From the NCBI GenBank assembly GCA_002104905.1, contig MCFE01000748.1, positions 1 to 39,732 on the forward strand: a DNA stretch of 39,732 nucleotides. The letters run 5' to 3'. Both the position numbers and the translations under genes were made by a program. The stretch is from Basidiobolus meristosporus CBS 931.73 (taxonomy: Eukaryota > Basidiobolomycota > Basidiobolomycetes > Basidiobolales > Basidiobolaceae). Every line of letters begins with the position of its first letter. Positions within the stretch are counted from its first letter, which is position 1. The notes under the pieces are model-generated. The model had not been told where the DNA came from. It saw only the letters and a list, made by a program, of their open reading frames with translations, and ran no database searches. Below, one piece after another: positions 9,602-20,969 of this stretch.

Positions 9602-12300
9602 ATGGACAGGATTACTTTGACTCAATGCTGTAAGAGAAGAGAAAAAGGACCATGTGGCTATTGTTGCCAGCCTCTCAGCCATGAAGCATGCAGAGAGCAG
9701 AGGAGGTATTACAAGGATCATGGCCTGTGTTTGCCACACAAGTCATATTTGACCATTCTTTAGCCACTACTGTACCAACATTATCTTGCTGGCCAGTTGA
9801 TACTTCTATATTGGCACCTGGCTGTCTTTGTCACCTTGTGCAAACTGAGTCAGGTGAGTTTGTGATGCCTTTAGGCTCACCACAGCCTTCAGAATATGGC
9901 ATGCAGAGTGATAGCTCTGACAAAGAAGGTTCCTTGATGGATTTTGATCCTATCTCCCCTAACAACAGTACCACATATGAGCCTGTTCTGATTCCTATAT
10001 GCAATGAGACAACACCCATTGAAACAAATGCCAAGGATACTTTATGGAGCCAAGTGAGCCCAGTAATCCATCTACCAGTGAATGATGTGATATTGTGGCT
10101 AGAGAAGTGGTTTGTTTCCACTAATATCAGTAATGGGGGCTTTGAGGATTTATTACTACTTCTTGGCAAAACCATACCAGGATGCAACCCACCATGTACA
10201 TAGTACAAGTGGGCAACCATCATGTGGCTGGCAACATATGACCTAGAGACTGTCCTGATTCCAGCATGTATTAAGAGTTGCATGGCATTCACATCCAAAA
10301 ATGCTACCATTGAAATGTGTCCAAATTGTCAGGAATCCACCACCATTGAGGGAAAACATTGCTCACATTCCAGATATATTCCAGTCATACCCCATCTAAG
10401 GAAGCTGATGCAGTTCAACAAATATTGCAAAGCTGTACAGTACTGCACTCAGTATCAATCAAGCTCAAACATATCCAATATATTCAATGGTAAACATTAC
10501 AAACAGCAAAGAAGCAAGGGCTACCTTGAAGGTATGTATGACCATGCATTTGCCTTAGCACTTGATGGATTCTTTTTAAGCAAGTACATTGCCAGCAAAT
10601 CCTGCTGGCCACTGGTTCTCATCAATCTGAATCTGCTGCCCATTTTACGGGATCAGAGCAATAATCTGATAGAAGTCTCACTGATATCTCAGCCTAAATC
10701 ACCATCCAACCTGGATGGCTACCTGTATCCATTGCTGGATGAATTTTGGATGCTTTCCAGTGGGATATCAGTAAGTGGGCATCATGTAAAAGCTCATGTT
10801 ATTATTGCATTGGATATACCCCAGCCATCAGCAAGATAGCAGATCTTTCCGGGCACAATGGATGGTATTGCTGTTGAATGTGTGAGATCCAAGGGATTTA
10901 CTCCATAACTCACACACATTATTATTACCCAAACACCAGCACTAAGAACATCATCTTTCCGCAGAAAGAACACACAGAAGTCAGCAGGCAATTGCAGCAA
11001 AGTTGGCAAGCTATAAGCCATTGGCCTGAACATGGAATTAATTGGAAACCAGAGATACTTAAGAAAGAGGGTATCTGTTGGAGCAAAAGCTTTCCACTAG
11101 TACCAATGCATTTGCTTTTCAACATCCTTATCCTGATGACCAAGCTTTACACAGGGTATTTCAAGCTAAATGAGGCCTTCAAAATACCGGAGAAATTTGA
11201 AAGAATTGGCAAGATATTACAGAATATCTGCTATCCTAAGTACTTCCCATGGGCTCCAATTAATATTCATATGTATATGCAACAATACAAATGCAAAGAC
11301 TGGATGAATTGGATATGTATTTCTTCAAGTGGCATTCTGAAGCCATTCCTACAAAGAGTACATTGGAGGCATGGGGAGTCATATGACAACTTTGTGAGAT
11401 ATTTATCCAGAAGCATATCACCAATGCCAAATTGACGCATTTACAGCTGCTGTGTAAGGAGTTTGTGACTGGATTTGAGTGGCTATACTACAAATATAGA
11501 GCTGAACATGTAGATCTCTGCTGCTACTGTATCAATTCTCTACCACATCTTGCATGGTGAGTGGAGAATATTGGGCCTTGCTTCACCTTTTGGGAGTTTC
11601 CTATGGAGTGGATGTGTGGGGAGATAGGAAGACAAGTCAAGTTGCAGGTACTACCATATCCCAATTTCATCAAGAATATTACCTTCAAGTCTATCATGGA
11701 TGTAGTGAGTTTGGAGGACAGCCAGGAAAAGTTGGAAAATACTGAGGACAAATGTGCACATGGAGGCATCTATGGCTATGGCATTAAGAAGCTAAGCAGC
11801 CCCAATGTGTGGGTAATCAGTTAAGGAATGCAAAGTTGGGTTGGGTGAAACAAGCAACTAATTTTTGTTAGGAAAACTCTACAAAGGTATGCTAAATTTC
11901 TATTGGTCACAAGCCAGCTTCTACCCCATTCAAAACAGAATTCACACAAGCAAAAGCCAGAGTGTACCTACAACAGGGACTAGAATCCAGTAGAGAGAAG
12001 GAATATGCTGGCTAAGTACCAAGAAGCTCTTTGCGGATATTTGGGAGGTATTTAGGGCAGAAGTGGCAACAACCAAGCATATGTTTGCAAGATGTATATG
12101 TTACCAGCAGTACAAGGTATATGGCAACTTTGCAAGTATGACACTAAAAAGCCATAAAGCTGAGGTGATAGAGGTATATCAATTGCAGCAGGTGTGCATG
12201 TTTGTAGAGGTTAGTAAGCAGGGGGCCATAGTTTTTTCTAGTTCAAACTATATGTGGAATACCCAAGGTAGCAGTGGGTAAACAAATAAAGAGGGGTGAT
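9602..12300 (+). pseudogene. CACTA-A tnp2-like transposase (broken)
   Basis: The N-terminus (~9602-9725) has a zinc-finger-like CGYC...LSHEAC...RRYYKDHG pattern. The central part matches the tnp2 transposase family (Pfam Transposase_21): CPNCQEST...RYIPVIPHLRKL (~10320-10420), FNGKHYKQ, HAFALALDGF (~10540), WPLVLINLNLLP (~10610), KSPSNLDGYLYPLLDEF (~10700), then FPLVPMHLLFNIL (~11090), YTGYFK, FPWAPINIHMYMQQYKCKDW (~11250-11300), and a C-terminal FTFWEFPMEWMCGEIGRQ block (~11590). The substrate would be its own terminal repeats in the nucleus. Stops and frame shifts (for example near 10202, 10839, 10905 and 11433) break it. Introns were not resolved, so some breaks could be introns. Confidence 0.85.
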
Positions 12301-12759
12301 TCTACAGTGGAATATATGAATTGAACAAGGGGAGGTAGAAAAAGGAAATACCATTTGGTAAATTGGTACAGTAGCATTATACAGAACCAGCTGTAGGCCA
12401 TTATACTGCCAATCCAATGTCATCAGAGTCATGCTGCAAGGCTGTCAAAATACTGTCATGTTTCTTGCTATAAAAGGCAATTAAATGTCCTGGCTGGTTA
12501 GATCCACTTCAAATAGCTGTTGAGCGCTAAAAGACTGCAATAATACCAAGCAATTATTGTCACAGCACCAATAAAATCTTGTTAAGATTTATCCCTTTAT
12601 TTGGTTGTAAAATTAGCAAAACACCATTGTGATCCTGCCATAGGATTGTTAAGAGGGTCACTAACTCCAGGCTGCTGGTATTATGATGGTCTCTTAATTG
12701 GATTCTGATGGCTGATCTGGATCTGAGCCACCTGCAAGACCAAATTATTTTTCATAGGG

Positions 12760-12971
12760 TTAAGTAAATGCAGTTGAAGGCACTTTGTTCTTTCTTTTGG
12801 TACTTTAAGGCTTCCTCTCCCATGTTTTTAGGAGGGCATTCTTCTCCCATGACAATATCCCAAAGGCCTCTTTCTTGCAGCAACATCTTCATCTTCACCT
12901 TCCACACTTGGTAGTTAATCATCCAACTTTTCAGCAGAGGGAAAAATTCCAGCAATAGCAGTAGTAGACAT
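12760..12971 (-). pseudogene. Copia-E gag, 5' part
   Basis: Starts at ATG 12971 (the position where copia-1 has ATA) and runs left to the CACTA-A insertion at 12759. It encodes the Gag N-terminus, including FPSAEKL, NYQVWKV and LLQERGLWDIVMGEE. A stop or frame change occurs at the GGATGATTAA near residue 17 of the frame. The gene resumes at 7394. Confidence 0.85.
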
Positions 12972-12989
12972 TGCAGGGAGCAACAGCTT

Positions 12990-13002
12990 GGGGCTCATAA
13001 CC
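12990..13002 (-). other. Primer-binding site of copia-E
   Basis: Plus strand ggggctcataacc, that is GGTTATGAGCCCC on the element strand. It directly abuts the LTR and matches the initiator tRNA-Met anticodon stem-loop. Confidence 0.75.
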
Positions 13003-13350
13003 TGTTGTAAGAGTCTTGGGGATATGGGAAGTGGCTAGGAAACAAGTAGATTGTGTGGTTTTCACCTGATGGTTTATTGAATGTAAAAGTAATATTTATA
13101 CTTTTCCTTGGTCTTGGCATAATAAGCATGTAGAATAGGTTCAGGAAGGTCTCAAGAACTTGTGTACAAGGTTTGAGGCTGTTTGGACCACTTTGGCGAT
13201 TTTCATGTTCTGGGTACCTGGTATTTTGGTGCAAATATTCTAAGTATATCCCAACAAGGAATTTGGTCAGTATTCTCTAGGATTTGAAGGTAATGATCTA
13301 AGTGACTAAGTTAGGTGAATATTTAGGTGGAATTACAAATTTTTACAACC
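13003..13350 (-). repeat. 5' LTR of copia-E (348 bp)
   Basis: Starts TGTTGTAAGAG and ends TTTTTACAAC followed by c where a is expected. Same length as the partner LTR at 3306 and clearly homologous, but with many substitutions. TATA-like and AATAAA-like words correspond to those of copia-1. Confidence 0.9.
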
Positions 13351-13865
13351 CAAAATAGCAGCTATGACAGAATACTTTGTGTTCCTACTCCATTTGAAGC
13401 ATGGTATAGATACAGACCAAGTGTAGAATATCTAAGAATATTTGGGTGTACAGCATATGCCAAGAATATGCCCAGAAATCAGTCAAAATTTGAGCCAAAA
13501 AGTGTTAATTGCATTTTTTTGGGCTACTGTAATGAGTGTAAAGCACAGACTCTACAATACCAAAGCAAAGAAGCTAATCAAGTCCATGGATGTGTTGTTT
13601 GATGAAAATTCAAAATTTTCACAAATAAAATATCAGAGGACAACAAAAATTTGATCTCAAGTCCACCAAATGTCAGGATTGAATCAGAGCAAACAATGAA
13701 AATTTTTTCACTCCAGAGGACTCTACAACTGTGGTTCAGCCTGAAGCAGTGCCCAGGAATATCCCAGAAGTGGCCATCCCAGTATTAAATGCCCAGAGAT
13801 CCCACTGGACAAGATGTAGCTCAAATTACTATATCAATATGGGGATAAACTTAGCCTTATGCTAT
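13351..13865 (+). pseudogene. Copia-1 integrase C-terminal region, resumed after copia-E
   Basis: Continues the integrase interrupted at 3305. It contains YDRILC, TPFEAWY, YLRIFGCTAYAK and FEPKSV (13363-13510), the features that precede the proline-rich linker in copia polyproteins. A frame break near 13545 leads into the linker (KKLIKSMDVLFDENSKFSQ, ~13570-13625), then further breaks. It stops abruptly at 13865 before reverse transcriptase. Confidence 0.85.
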
Positions 13866-14062
13866 TGTTAGAGCTATAAATCTTACATCTGCACCTAAAT
13901 ATTTACCCAGGTCACTTGGATAGCAGCCTACAAATCTCTGAGAATTCTTACTAAACTCCTTGCTCAAATTTACTTCATGTATTTCACCACAAAATCAGGT
14001 GTCCAGAACATGTAAATTCTCAAAGTTGACAAAACAGCCCCACACTGTACACATAAACTCTT

Positions 14063-14350
14063 AAGACGGATCTCAAAGTTAGAATTTAGTGGAGCTTAGC
14101 TGGTATTTTGATGATGTCTTGGCTTAAAGTTTTGAGTTGCATTTTTTGGTGGAAGGAGCAAATAGTTGAGAATCAAATTTGCTATGAATGCTTGTTGTGC
14201 CAGTCTCCCCTTGAAGAGGATATCTGCTTGTCTGATGAGAAGCTAGTACCCAAAATATTAAGAGTTGTGACTTTTGGGAAGGTTAGGATTCTGCTGATAG
14301 CATGATAATACTTGACTGACCTTTTGCTAATTTTTTCTTAGGGTATGTTG
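14063..14350. other. 288 bp insert of unknown origin in the copia-2 LTR
   Basis: The LTR alignment is interrupted after ctctt at 14062 and resumes at ttgggacc (14351). The insert shows no terminal inverted repeats and no clear duplication. Its right end (gctaattttttcttaggg, ~14326-14343) looks like a fungal intron branch point, pyrimidine run and AG acceptor. A 65-codon plus-strand frame (14108-14305) with CYECLLC is open but unrecognised. It may be a captured gene fragment. Confidence 0.45.
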
Positions 14351-14463
14351 TTGGGACCTTCTTAAGCATATTCTTTGTGCTTGATTTGCAAAGACCATGT
14401 AAAGTATAAACACTACTTTTACATTCATAAGGCAATCAGTAAAATTATAAAATATACTAGCGC

Positions 14464-15534
14464 TGTAGTGGGGTGACAGTGACACCCACTGACAGATGTG
14501 CTCATTCCCTTATTTTCTACTTCCCTATATCCCTACTACACTCATTTTAGTTTTATCCCATTTGTCTTACCCAATCAGTACTATCCCATAAGCCGGTTGA
14601 CTATCACACCTGCTTACCTTATTACATAAGTTACCCCTCACTTTATGTAAGATTACTAGTTACAAGTGCTTCTATATTAGGCAAGTACCCGCGCCAGTAC
14701 CCGTGACACATGATCAACCCGTGTCACCATCCCTACCATTTCCATACCATATATGGTATCCCCATGTTACACAGGTTTCAGAATACTGATTCCTGATTGG
14801 TTGGATGTGCTGTGCCTCTTAGAACCTTCTGGCACCTACTTAGAACATTCTTAGGTCATTCTGATGTCATTAAGATTTCTATTGATATCCGGAACCTTCT
14901 GGAACACCATGATTAGTAATCACTTAGCCAGTAAGAAAAGTATATAAGGGAGGCTATCCCTCAACAATAAATCATCATCCCTTTTATCAATATACCGACT
15001 TGTTGATTAGTGTGATCACTGCTACCTGCTGCTACCTGAACTTCCAACCCTAGACCACAGGACACTCCCAGGAAACCACGCTGACAGCCAACTGACCTTG
15101 GAGGCACTACTTGTGAGGAATACTCAGAGTAGGTATCTTTTATTATATTTGATTCTTTCCCAAGTTTGTTCTTGTACAGGCAAAGATACTTTTCTGTCTT
15201 TGTAACTATTGACCACAGCTGCATTCTTATCAAGTCCCTGCTGGTGGAGTTTACAGTTGTTTTGACTTTGGAAGCTTTAGTACATTGTCATCTCAAAGGA
15301 CGCTGAACCCAGCACATACTTTTGTTAAGACGCCAACTAAGTTGGGGATTGTAGCTCAATAGTTTTCCCTTGACAAGCTTGTGGCTTTATTCCCCTTCAC
15401 ATTAGATTAGAGACAGAACCCAAGTATTCCTAGCAAGCTTTTGCCAGAGGTTATCGCACCCAGTGAACACCCCACACACAAAACACTTGAGGAGTGTTGG
15501 ACGTATCTCTCCCTTGGACCTATACACCACCACA
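14464..15534 (+). repeat. Solo LTR, gypsy-like, 1,071 bp
   Basis: Starts TGTAGTGGGG and ends CACCACCACA; the two ends are near inverted repeats (TGTRGTGG). It is flanked by gcgc on both sides (14460-14463 and 15535-15538) and sits inside the copia-2 LTR. It contains a TATA-like box (agtatataaggg, ~14938-14950) followed by an AATAAA-type word (~14966), an LTR promoter layout. It holds no transposon coding. CpGs are more frequent than in the surrounding elements, so it is probably younger. Family assignment to Ty3/gypsy rests on length and style only. Confidence 0.75.
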
Positions 15535-15576
15535 GCGCTCCCAATCACTTATAATGCTGCCAAGACTCTTACAGCA

Positions 15577-15588
15577 GGTTATAGCCCC
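15577..15588 (+). other. Mutated primer-binding site of copia-2
   Basis: GGTTATAGCCCC in place of GGTTATGAGCCCC, abutting the LTR end at 15576. One base lost or changed in the anticodon-pairing part. Confidence 0.6.
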
Positions 15589-15607
15589 CAAGCTGCCATT
15601 TTCAGGA

Positions 15608-17492
15608 ATGCCAACTACTGATATTACTGAATTCATGTGCGCAGCAGAATGGTTAGATGAATTAAGCATCCAAGTCTGGAAGGTGGAGACAAAGATGCAG
15701 CTACAGGAACAAGACCTCTGGAATATTGTTATAGGAGAAGATTACCCTTCTAAAGGTGTAGGAGAAGAAGCCTTTAAGTACCAGAAGAAAGAGCAATGTG
15801 ATTTTAACTGCATTTGCTTTATTGTTAAAGACAAATTACTAACTCAATGCTCATGAGAAAAAGCAGCAAAGAGTGCTTGGAAGGCATTAGAAGTTGCCAA
15901 ACAGTCATCCTTAGCTGCTAGAACAATATATCTCAGACAAATACACTCTACTCCAACAATGCTGCCAGGAGAAGAAATGAAAATTCTAATTAGCAGAATA
16001 GCCCTGTTGGCTGAGAAGATGGACTCAGTGGGTGTACCTACCACAGATGAATATATGATAGGTACACTCCTCCATAACCTCACAGACAAGCTTCAGGGAC
16101 TTGTTTCTGCACTAGAGTCCAGAACAGAATATTTGACTTCTAACTATGTATTTAGAAGGCCCCTGGATAAAAAATCTAGAAAATCAAGCACCAACAAGAA
16201 GGAAGTGTTAAATGCTTTAACATGCAATGAAGACCATCAGAGGAGGTACTCAAGACCCTTTAAAGGCAACAGCAACCTTTCATGCAGCTACAGCAAAAGG
16301 AAAGGACACATATCAGACAGATATTCCAGAAAGGGGCACAAATACTGAATATGGAAATACTGCAACAACTTGAGATAGATTGTTCATATCTGCACTAGAT
16401 ATTACTACAGACCAGGAATCTCAGATATGGTATATTTCCACTGGAGCATCTCAACACTTCACAAATCAAAAAGAACCTCTACTCATCATCAGGAAGTTCC
16501 AATGGAAAATGGTTTTATGGGTGACAATAGAACACTTCTTGCTGTTGGAGAGGAAAGTATCCAAGTAAGCATCATAGGCAGTGTAAGAAGTGGCACACTT
16601 GCCTTCAAAGAAGTACTCTTTATACCAGAAATAGCCAAGGACCTACTAATGGTAAGCAATGCTACAGCAAAAGTACTCAGTTTCAAGTTTGACAACTCTG
16701 GACGCAGGATCATTGACCAAAATGGTGTTCAAATTGCTTTGGGTATCAAAAAATAAAATCTATACATTTTAATTACATTTCACCATAGCTGGAAGCCGGT
16801 ATAAGTAACTTGATTGAAGAAAAACCAATGCTTTGGCTCAGGAGATTGGGCACATCAATTTTGATTCTTTGTGCAAAATGTTCATAGTTCAGCTAACATC
16901 TGGGGTGAAAATTGACCTCTCAGCTGATATGGTGCACTTTATAGCCCGCATATATTGCAACCAAGTCAAACAACTTCTTAAGAGATTTGTGTTATTAGCT
17001 ACTAAGAAAAACTAAACCTAATCCACCCATATTTGTGTGTACCTATGCACTTTTTTCCTCAGGGGGAAGGGAGTTTTAGCCACACTTATTGATGATGATA
17101 ACAGGTACACCTGAGTCTACCGCATGGAAAGAAAGAAAGTAGCTCTGCCTGAGCTCAGGGAATTTAAAGCCATTGCTGAGAGAGAAACTGGTGAAAAAAA
17201 TCTACAAAAATGATCTGACAATGATAGATATTTTACCTCAATACTGTTCACCCACTTCTGCAAGATTCATGGGATATTGAAAGATACTACTGCACTCTGC
17301 ATCAAACAGTGAAATGAGGCTTCAGAACATTCATACAGATTTAAAATCAATACAGCAAGACCTACTACCATGATCAAAAAATATCCTATGACTATTGCAT
17401 GGAATCCGTTGCTACAGCTGTGTATATTAGAAACCAGAGTTATAGCATAACACTTTGCTATTTACTTCATTTGGGGCAGTATATGGACACAT
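15608..17492 (+). pseudogene. Copia-2 gag-protease-integrase (broken)
   Basis: Gag from ATG 15608, with IQVWKVETKMQLQEQDLWN (~15670) and a stop at 15853. Gag resumes at 15959 (MLPGEEMKILISRIALLAEK). The zinc knuckle has lost two cysteines (CSYSKRKGHISDRY, ~16281-16322). The protease reads STGAS in place of DSGAS (~16438). The GAG-pre-integrase and integrase parts (16833-17470) are scattered in three frames. The reading ends at the point equivalent to FEAWYGYR of copia-E. Confidence 0.8.
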
Positions 17493-19203
17493 ATTATGGC
17501 CACATTACTTCTTTATAGCTTCACAAGCTGCCATATACTCTGCTTCTGCGGTATAGAGTGCCCTGCCTTGGATGCTTTCTTGAGCTCCATTAAAATGCTT
17601 CTTTTCAGCAAAGAAAGGTGTATCCTGTGGTGGATTCTCTGTCTTAAGCAGATATTAGCTGTTCCTTTTAGGTATCAAAAATCTACTAACTGCTGCAATA
17701 CAATCAGATCCATAGTTCTGATTATGCAGGCTGACAACTCCCACTAAACACAAGATATCTAGGTGTGTTTCATGCAAAATATATATCCAACTGCCAACCA
17801 TATGTTAATAAAGAAAGTCAGGGCTTTCAGATGGCACCACACTCTCTTGATTTAGTTGAGTTTTGACCAAGTTAAGGTTTGTCTCCATTGATGTAACTTC
17901 CAGTTAACAGTTTTCTATATGGTACTTCCTTAGTATATCTTCAATATACCTGGACTGGCTTAGGGTGATAGTCTGGTTACTTCTGTCTATGGAGAATTTT
18001 ATCCCCAAGTGGCAACTGAGTTCTCCTAGATTGGACATCTTGAACTCCTTAGATAGGCTGGATTTAGTCACTTCTAGTGTTTCTAGGTCATTGGTGGCTA
18101 TAATAAGATCATCCACACATACAGCCAATAGGACTGAACTTGCCCTATCTGGTTTAGAGTGTATATATTAGTCAGCAGTATACCTTTGAAAACTCAATAA
18201 TTTCAAATAAGAAGCTATCTTGCAACTCTAAGCACTTGGTGCTTGTTTAAGACCATATAGAGATTTTTTAAGCTTGCTGACTATATGGGGGTTATATTAG
18301 TATGAATTAAACCTGGCTGCCAGTGCAAAGGTCTGAGTACAGTCAATTCCTGTTGTTTGAGAGTATCCTTGGGCCACAGGTGTTGCTTTGTATCTTTCAA
18401 TTGTACCATTGGTGTAATATTTGTTCTTGATGACTCATCTGCATCCAATTGATTTTTGGTTGATTGGTAATTTAACTGAGTCTCATCTTCAGTATTTTAT
18501 CAGGGCCTGATACTCCCCAGTCATTGCAGATCTACAAAAATGTGTCTGAAGGATTTTGAGAGCCTCTTTAAAGTCTGTGGCTTATTAATAAGGACTGAAT
18601 ATCCAAAGGCTAGGTTAGTATCCTCATTTGTATAGTTATTTAGGTTATTTCTGGTCCAGTTGCATCATCTGGTTTATGATATAGGGATGATCACATCTGA
18701 GATATTCCTGGGCACTGGTTCAGGCTGAGCCATGGCTGTAGAGCCCTATGGAGTGGAAAGATTATCATTGTCTTGCTCTGATCCAATCCTAACTGTTGGT
18801 GAACTTGAGATCAGATCTCAGCCTTCAGATAATATCTTTTTCCGTGGTAATTTTGCATTTTCAGCAAACAACACATCCCCAGACTTGCTCAGCTTCTTTG
18901 CTTTAGTATGTGCTTTACTCTTTTTCAGTAGCCCAAAAATACACATATTACACTTTGTGGCTCAAATTTTGACTGATATTTGGGTAGTTTCTTGGCATAT
19001 GCTATACTCCCAGATATTCTTGGATGTTCTGCAGTTGTTCTGTGCCCATACCATGCTTCAGGTTAAATACAATCACAAAGCATACTAATATAACTCTTAT
19101 CCTCAAGGTATATAGCTGTGGCAACCAATACCAGCCAAAAATTGTTGGATAATTTCTGATCATATATCATGGATCTTGTCATATCAATTACTGATCTGTT
19201 TGC
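17493..19203 (-). pseudogene. Copia-3 fragment: RNase H, reverse transcriptase, integrase (no LTRs)
   Basis: Minus-strand, homologous to copia-E. Order from right: integrase (ANRS...IDMTRSMIYDQKLS, ~19150-19200), FGS-like and FEPKS-like blocks (~18960), the linker, reverse transcriptase with VCVDDLIIATN (~18100-18128) and RYIEDILRKY (~17940), and RNase H with AEAEYMAACEA-like residues (~17530). A stretch of ~120 bases of reverse transcriptase is missing near 18300 relative to copia-E. Many stops. Neither LTR is present, so both ends are truncated. It faces copia-2 head-on at 17492/17493. Confidence 0.8.
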
Positions 19204-20625
19204 TAATGTCACTAATTCTTGAGAAGTCTCTTACATCCAAGACACTTATCAAATTGCAACAGACACTTTCATATAGCTTGCAAACTCTCTTATCAATGTA
19301 TTGTTATCCCTTGCTTTATGCTTCACAACTTGTTGAAGCTTGCCACGCCACTAAAGGGTTTGTGGTGACTTTTCTTTGTATGCTCCTTATACGACTGTTG
19401 TAACTGATGCCCTACTTATGTTGTTTTGTTAGAGGTGTCACCATTTACATAGTTTCTTGTAGGCTCTAGCCTTCACTAGTCTGTAGCTCTTTAGGTAGTA
19501 TTAATATCACAAGTCCAATAATATCTCCAATTGCATATAATGAAGTAACAATGTTATGTGTAAAGTCATCTTTTCAGCAGCACTATTTAATCCATAAACT
19601 ACCAAGGGAGGCTTAAGTCATAAACTATATGTAGGGGAATTGGGGTGCAAGCAATCTGCTTACCCAATCTCAGGCTCATAATAGGCTAGGCAGAGATAAC
19701 TGAGTGGGTGCATGGGGGCAGGTGTCATGAGTGTGCCAGGAGAAACCCAGTAGAATCTGAACAGAACTCTGGGGTAGGATGTGGCTACTTTGCTGGGTGC
19801 TTGTACTACATAACATCAAGTTGATGACAGGCTCCAGAAGAAACATGCCATTCTTTAATACTGACTCCAGCACTCTCTTTATTGCAATAAGCAGATGCTT
19901 ATTTCCAGTACCTTAGCATGCTTACTCCAGTCCCTGCTTTTGTTAGCCTGTTTCTTATGCACTCCTTTCCATGGTGTCCTGGCACCTTGGATTGATTGAG
20001 TAATCAAGTTTTGTTTGCTTTTGTTGTGTTCTTTTCCTTGCAGTAAGTATTTCTCAGCTATATATGGCATCATCTGTAGTATGATGCTATATACTGTAGA
20101 CTATACCCGGCAATATCTTTTTATTGTGTATGCTGGCATTGATACTGAAGGGCTCTACTGAGGATGTTGCCTTCAGGTTTCATGTTGCAAAATATCATTG
20201 AAAGGTTCTTCTTGATGTAAAAGAAATTTCTTTGCAAGTAGAGTTTGCCCATAGCTGACAAGAGATCAAAGATCATCACTGGTAGTTACCAAGCTTCACA
20301 TGCACTATCAATAGTAGTTGGGTTATTGTCTATTGATAAGTTGCCCATTATTTATACCATTGAAAAGCTGCAGAGCTGTAGTGTGCTAATAGGGGTACCT
20401 CCTAATGCATAGGAGAGTACAATAATAGCTTCAGGGGTAGCTCCTAATAGTTGATAAGTATACTAACTGGATCTTGAGAGGGAGAATCTTATAGGATCAT
20501 GGATCTTAGTGAAATGCAGTGTTAATGCTGGAAATGAGTCATATTTTGGTCAAAATCCTTATAAGACTTTTAGGCAAATGCTTAGCGGCTAAATATTATA
20601 TATATCAGCATTTGCTTCAGAATGC
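19204..20625. other. Unassigned AT-rich DNA
   Basis: No reading frame with recognisable domains and no LTR pair. Two imperfect copies of an aggggtacctcctaat-like word (~20390 and ~20435) are the only local repeat noticed. A minus-strand frame at 19676-19873 is open for 65 codons but unrecognised. It may be a decayed LTR or an older transposon remnant. Confidence 0.5.
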
Positions 20626-20969
20626 TGTTGAAATATTAGATAGAAGTATTGGAAGTGAAATGGAGTATTAGAAGATTTACATGATATTCACTTGTTAATC
20701 TATTGAGTTGCAAAACAGTATTTATTTTTATTGCAGAACTACATAAATGCAACTATTTGTTCATTATTAGGGGAGTCTCAGTAGTACATGTACCAACTCT
20801 GAGCTCATATAGACAAGTTTCAGATTTTCCTAAAATTCAGTACCTCACCAACTTCTAATAAATACAAATATTTTACAAACTGGTTTCTAAGTTGATCTTC
20901 TGAAATATATCATAAAAGTGCTAGTTCATAAAATATTGATAATCAGGTGGACTCCTAATCATTTCAACA
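20626..20969 (-). repeat. 3' LTR of copia-G (344 bp)
   Basis: Starts TGTTGAAATATTAG and ends AATCATTTCAACA. Homologous to 23624-23775 and to the solo LTR 24143-24486 (same 344 bp length). Confidence 0.8.

Larger units (their letters stand above)
7395..12759 (+). mobile_element. CACTA-A: CACTA/EnSpm-type DNA transposon inserted in copia-E gag
   Basis: Left end CCCTAGGAAAAATTATT and right end AATTATTTTTCATAGGG form terminal inverted repeats (one mismatch in the first 13 bases). CCCTA fits the CMCWR terminal pattern of CACTA elements. Removing it rejoins the copia-E gag reading (compare copia-1 at ~1670-1690). Flanks are ttaa + tt on the left (7389-7394) and ttaa on the right (12760-12763), compatible with a 4-base duplication plus two extra bases. 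It carries two divergent genes: an accessory gene (minus, 7726 to ~9370) and a tnp2-like transposase (plus, from 9602). Length 5,365 bp. Both genes have stops, so it is non-autonomous now. Confidence 0.88.
3306..13350 (-). mobile_element. Copia-E: complete but decayed Ty1/copia element holding CACTA-A
   Basis: Two 348 bp LTRs (3306-3653 and 13003-13350), a polypurine tract by the left LTR, a primer site by the right one, and a full Gag-to-RNase H coding order on the minus strand. Flanking target duplication is taaaa (3301-3305) and caaaa (13351-13355), one mismatch, inside the integrase gene of copia-1. The LTRs differ at roughly one position in eight by eye, so the insertion is old. CACTA-A sits within its gag gene at 7395-12759. 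Confidence 0.9.
1101..13865 (+). mobile_element. Copia-1: Ty1/copia retrotransposon, split by copia-E and truncated
   Basis: 5' LTR at 1101-1432, primer-binding site at 1433-1445, gag-protease-integrase to 3305. The integrase then resumes at 13351 after copia-E and runs to ~13865. The reading across the break is continuous once the copia-E insertion and its 5-base duplication are removed. Reverse transcriptase, RNase H and the 3' LTR are not found. At 13866 the LTR of copia-2 begins, so the rest is either beyond copia-2 or deleted. The element is old, with many stops and frame breaks. Confidence 0.85.
13866..15576 (+). repeat. 5' LTR of copia-2, in three pieces
   Basis: Pieces 13866-14062, 14351-14463 and 15539-15576 align in order to the copia-1 LTR (shared words include cacctaa, acagcccca, agtataaa and cactacttttacattca, and the end agactcttacarca). 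Two foreign segments lie between: 14063-14350 and 14464-15534 (the second with its target duplication). Confidence 0.8.
13866..17492 (+). mobile_element. Copia-2: Ty1/copia element, 5' part only
   Basis: 5' LTR 13866-15576 (broken by two insertions), mutated primer site, gag and protease to integrase, ending near 17492 where a minus-strand copia fragment begins. Bases before it are gctat (13861-13865). No 3' LTR is visible. It is inserted in copia-1. Confidence 0.75.

Noticed and set aside
9831-10310. Minus-strand 159-codon frame in CACTA-A, and its counterparts at 26579-26887 and 39407-39646
   Set aside because: They are antisense to the conserved transposase; homology is explained by the transposase strand.
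7726-12300. KDZ or Plavaka assignment for the CACTA copies
   Set aside because: The motif order (CPxC, LDGF, WPLxLINLNLPP, P.NLDSYLYPLLDEF, FWEFP) fits tnp2/Transposase_21 better, and the termini fit CMCWR.
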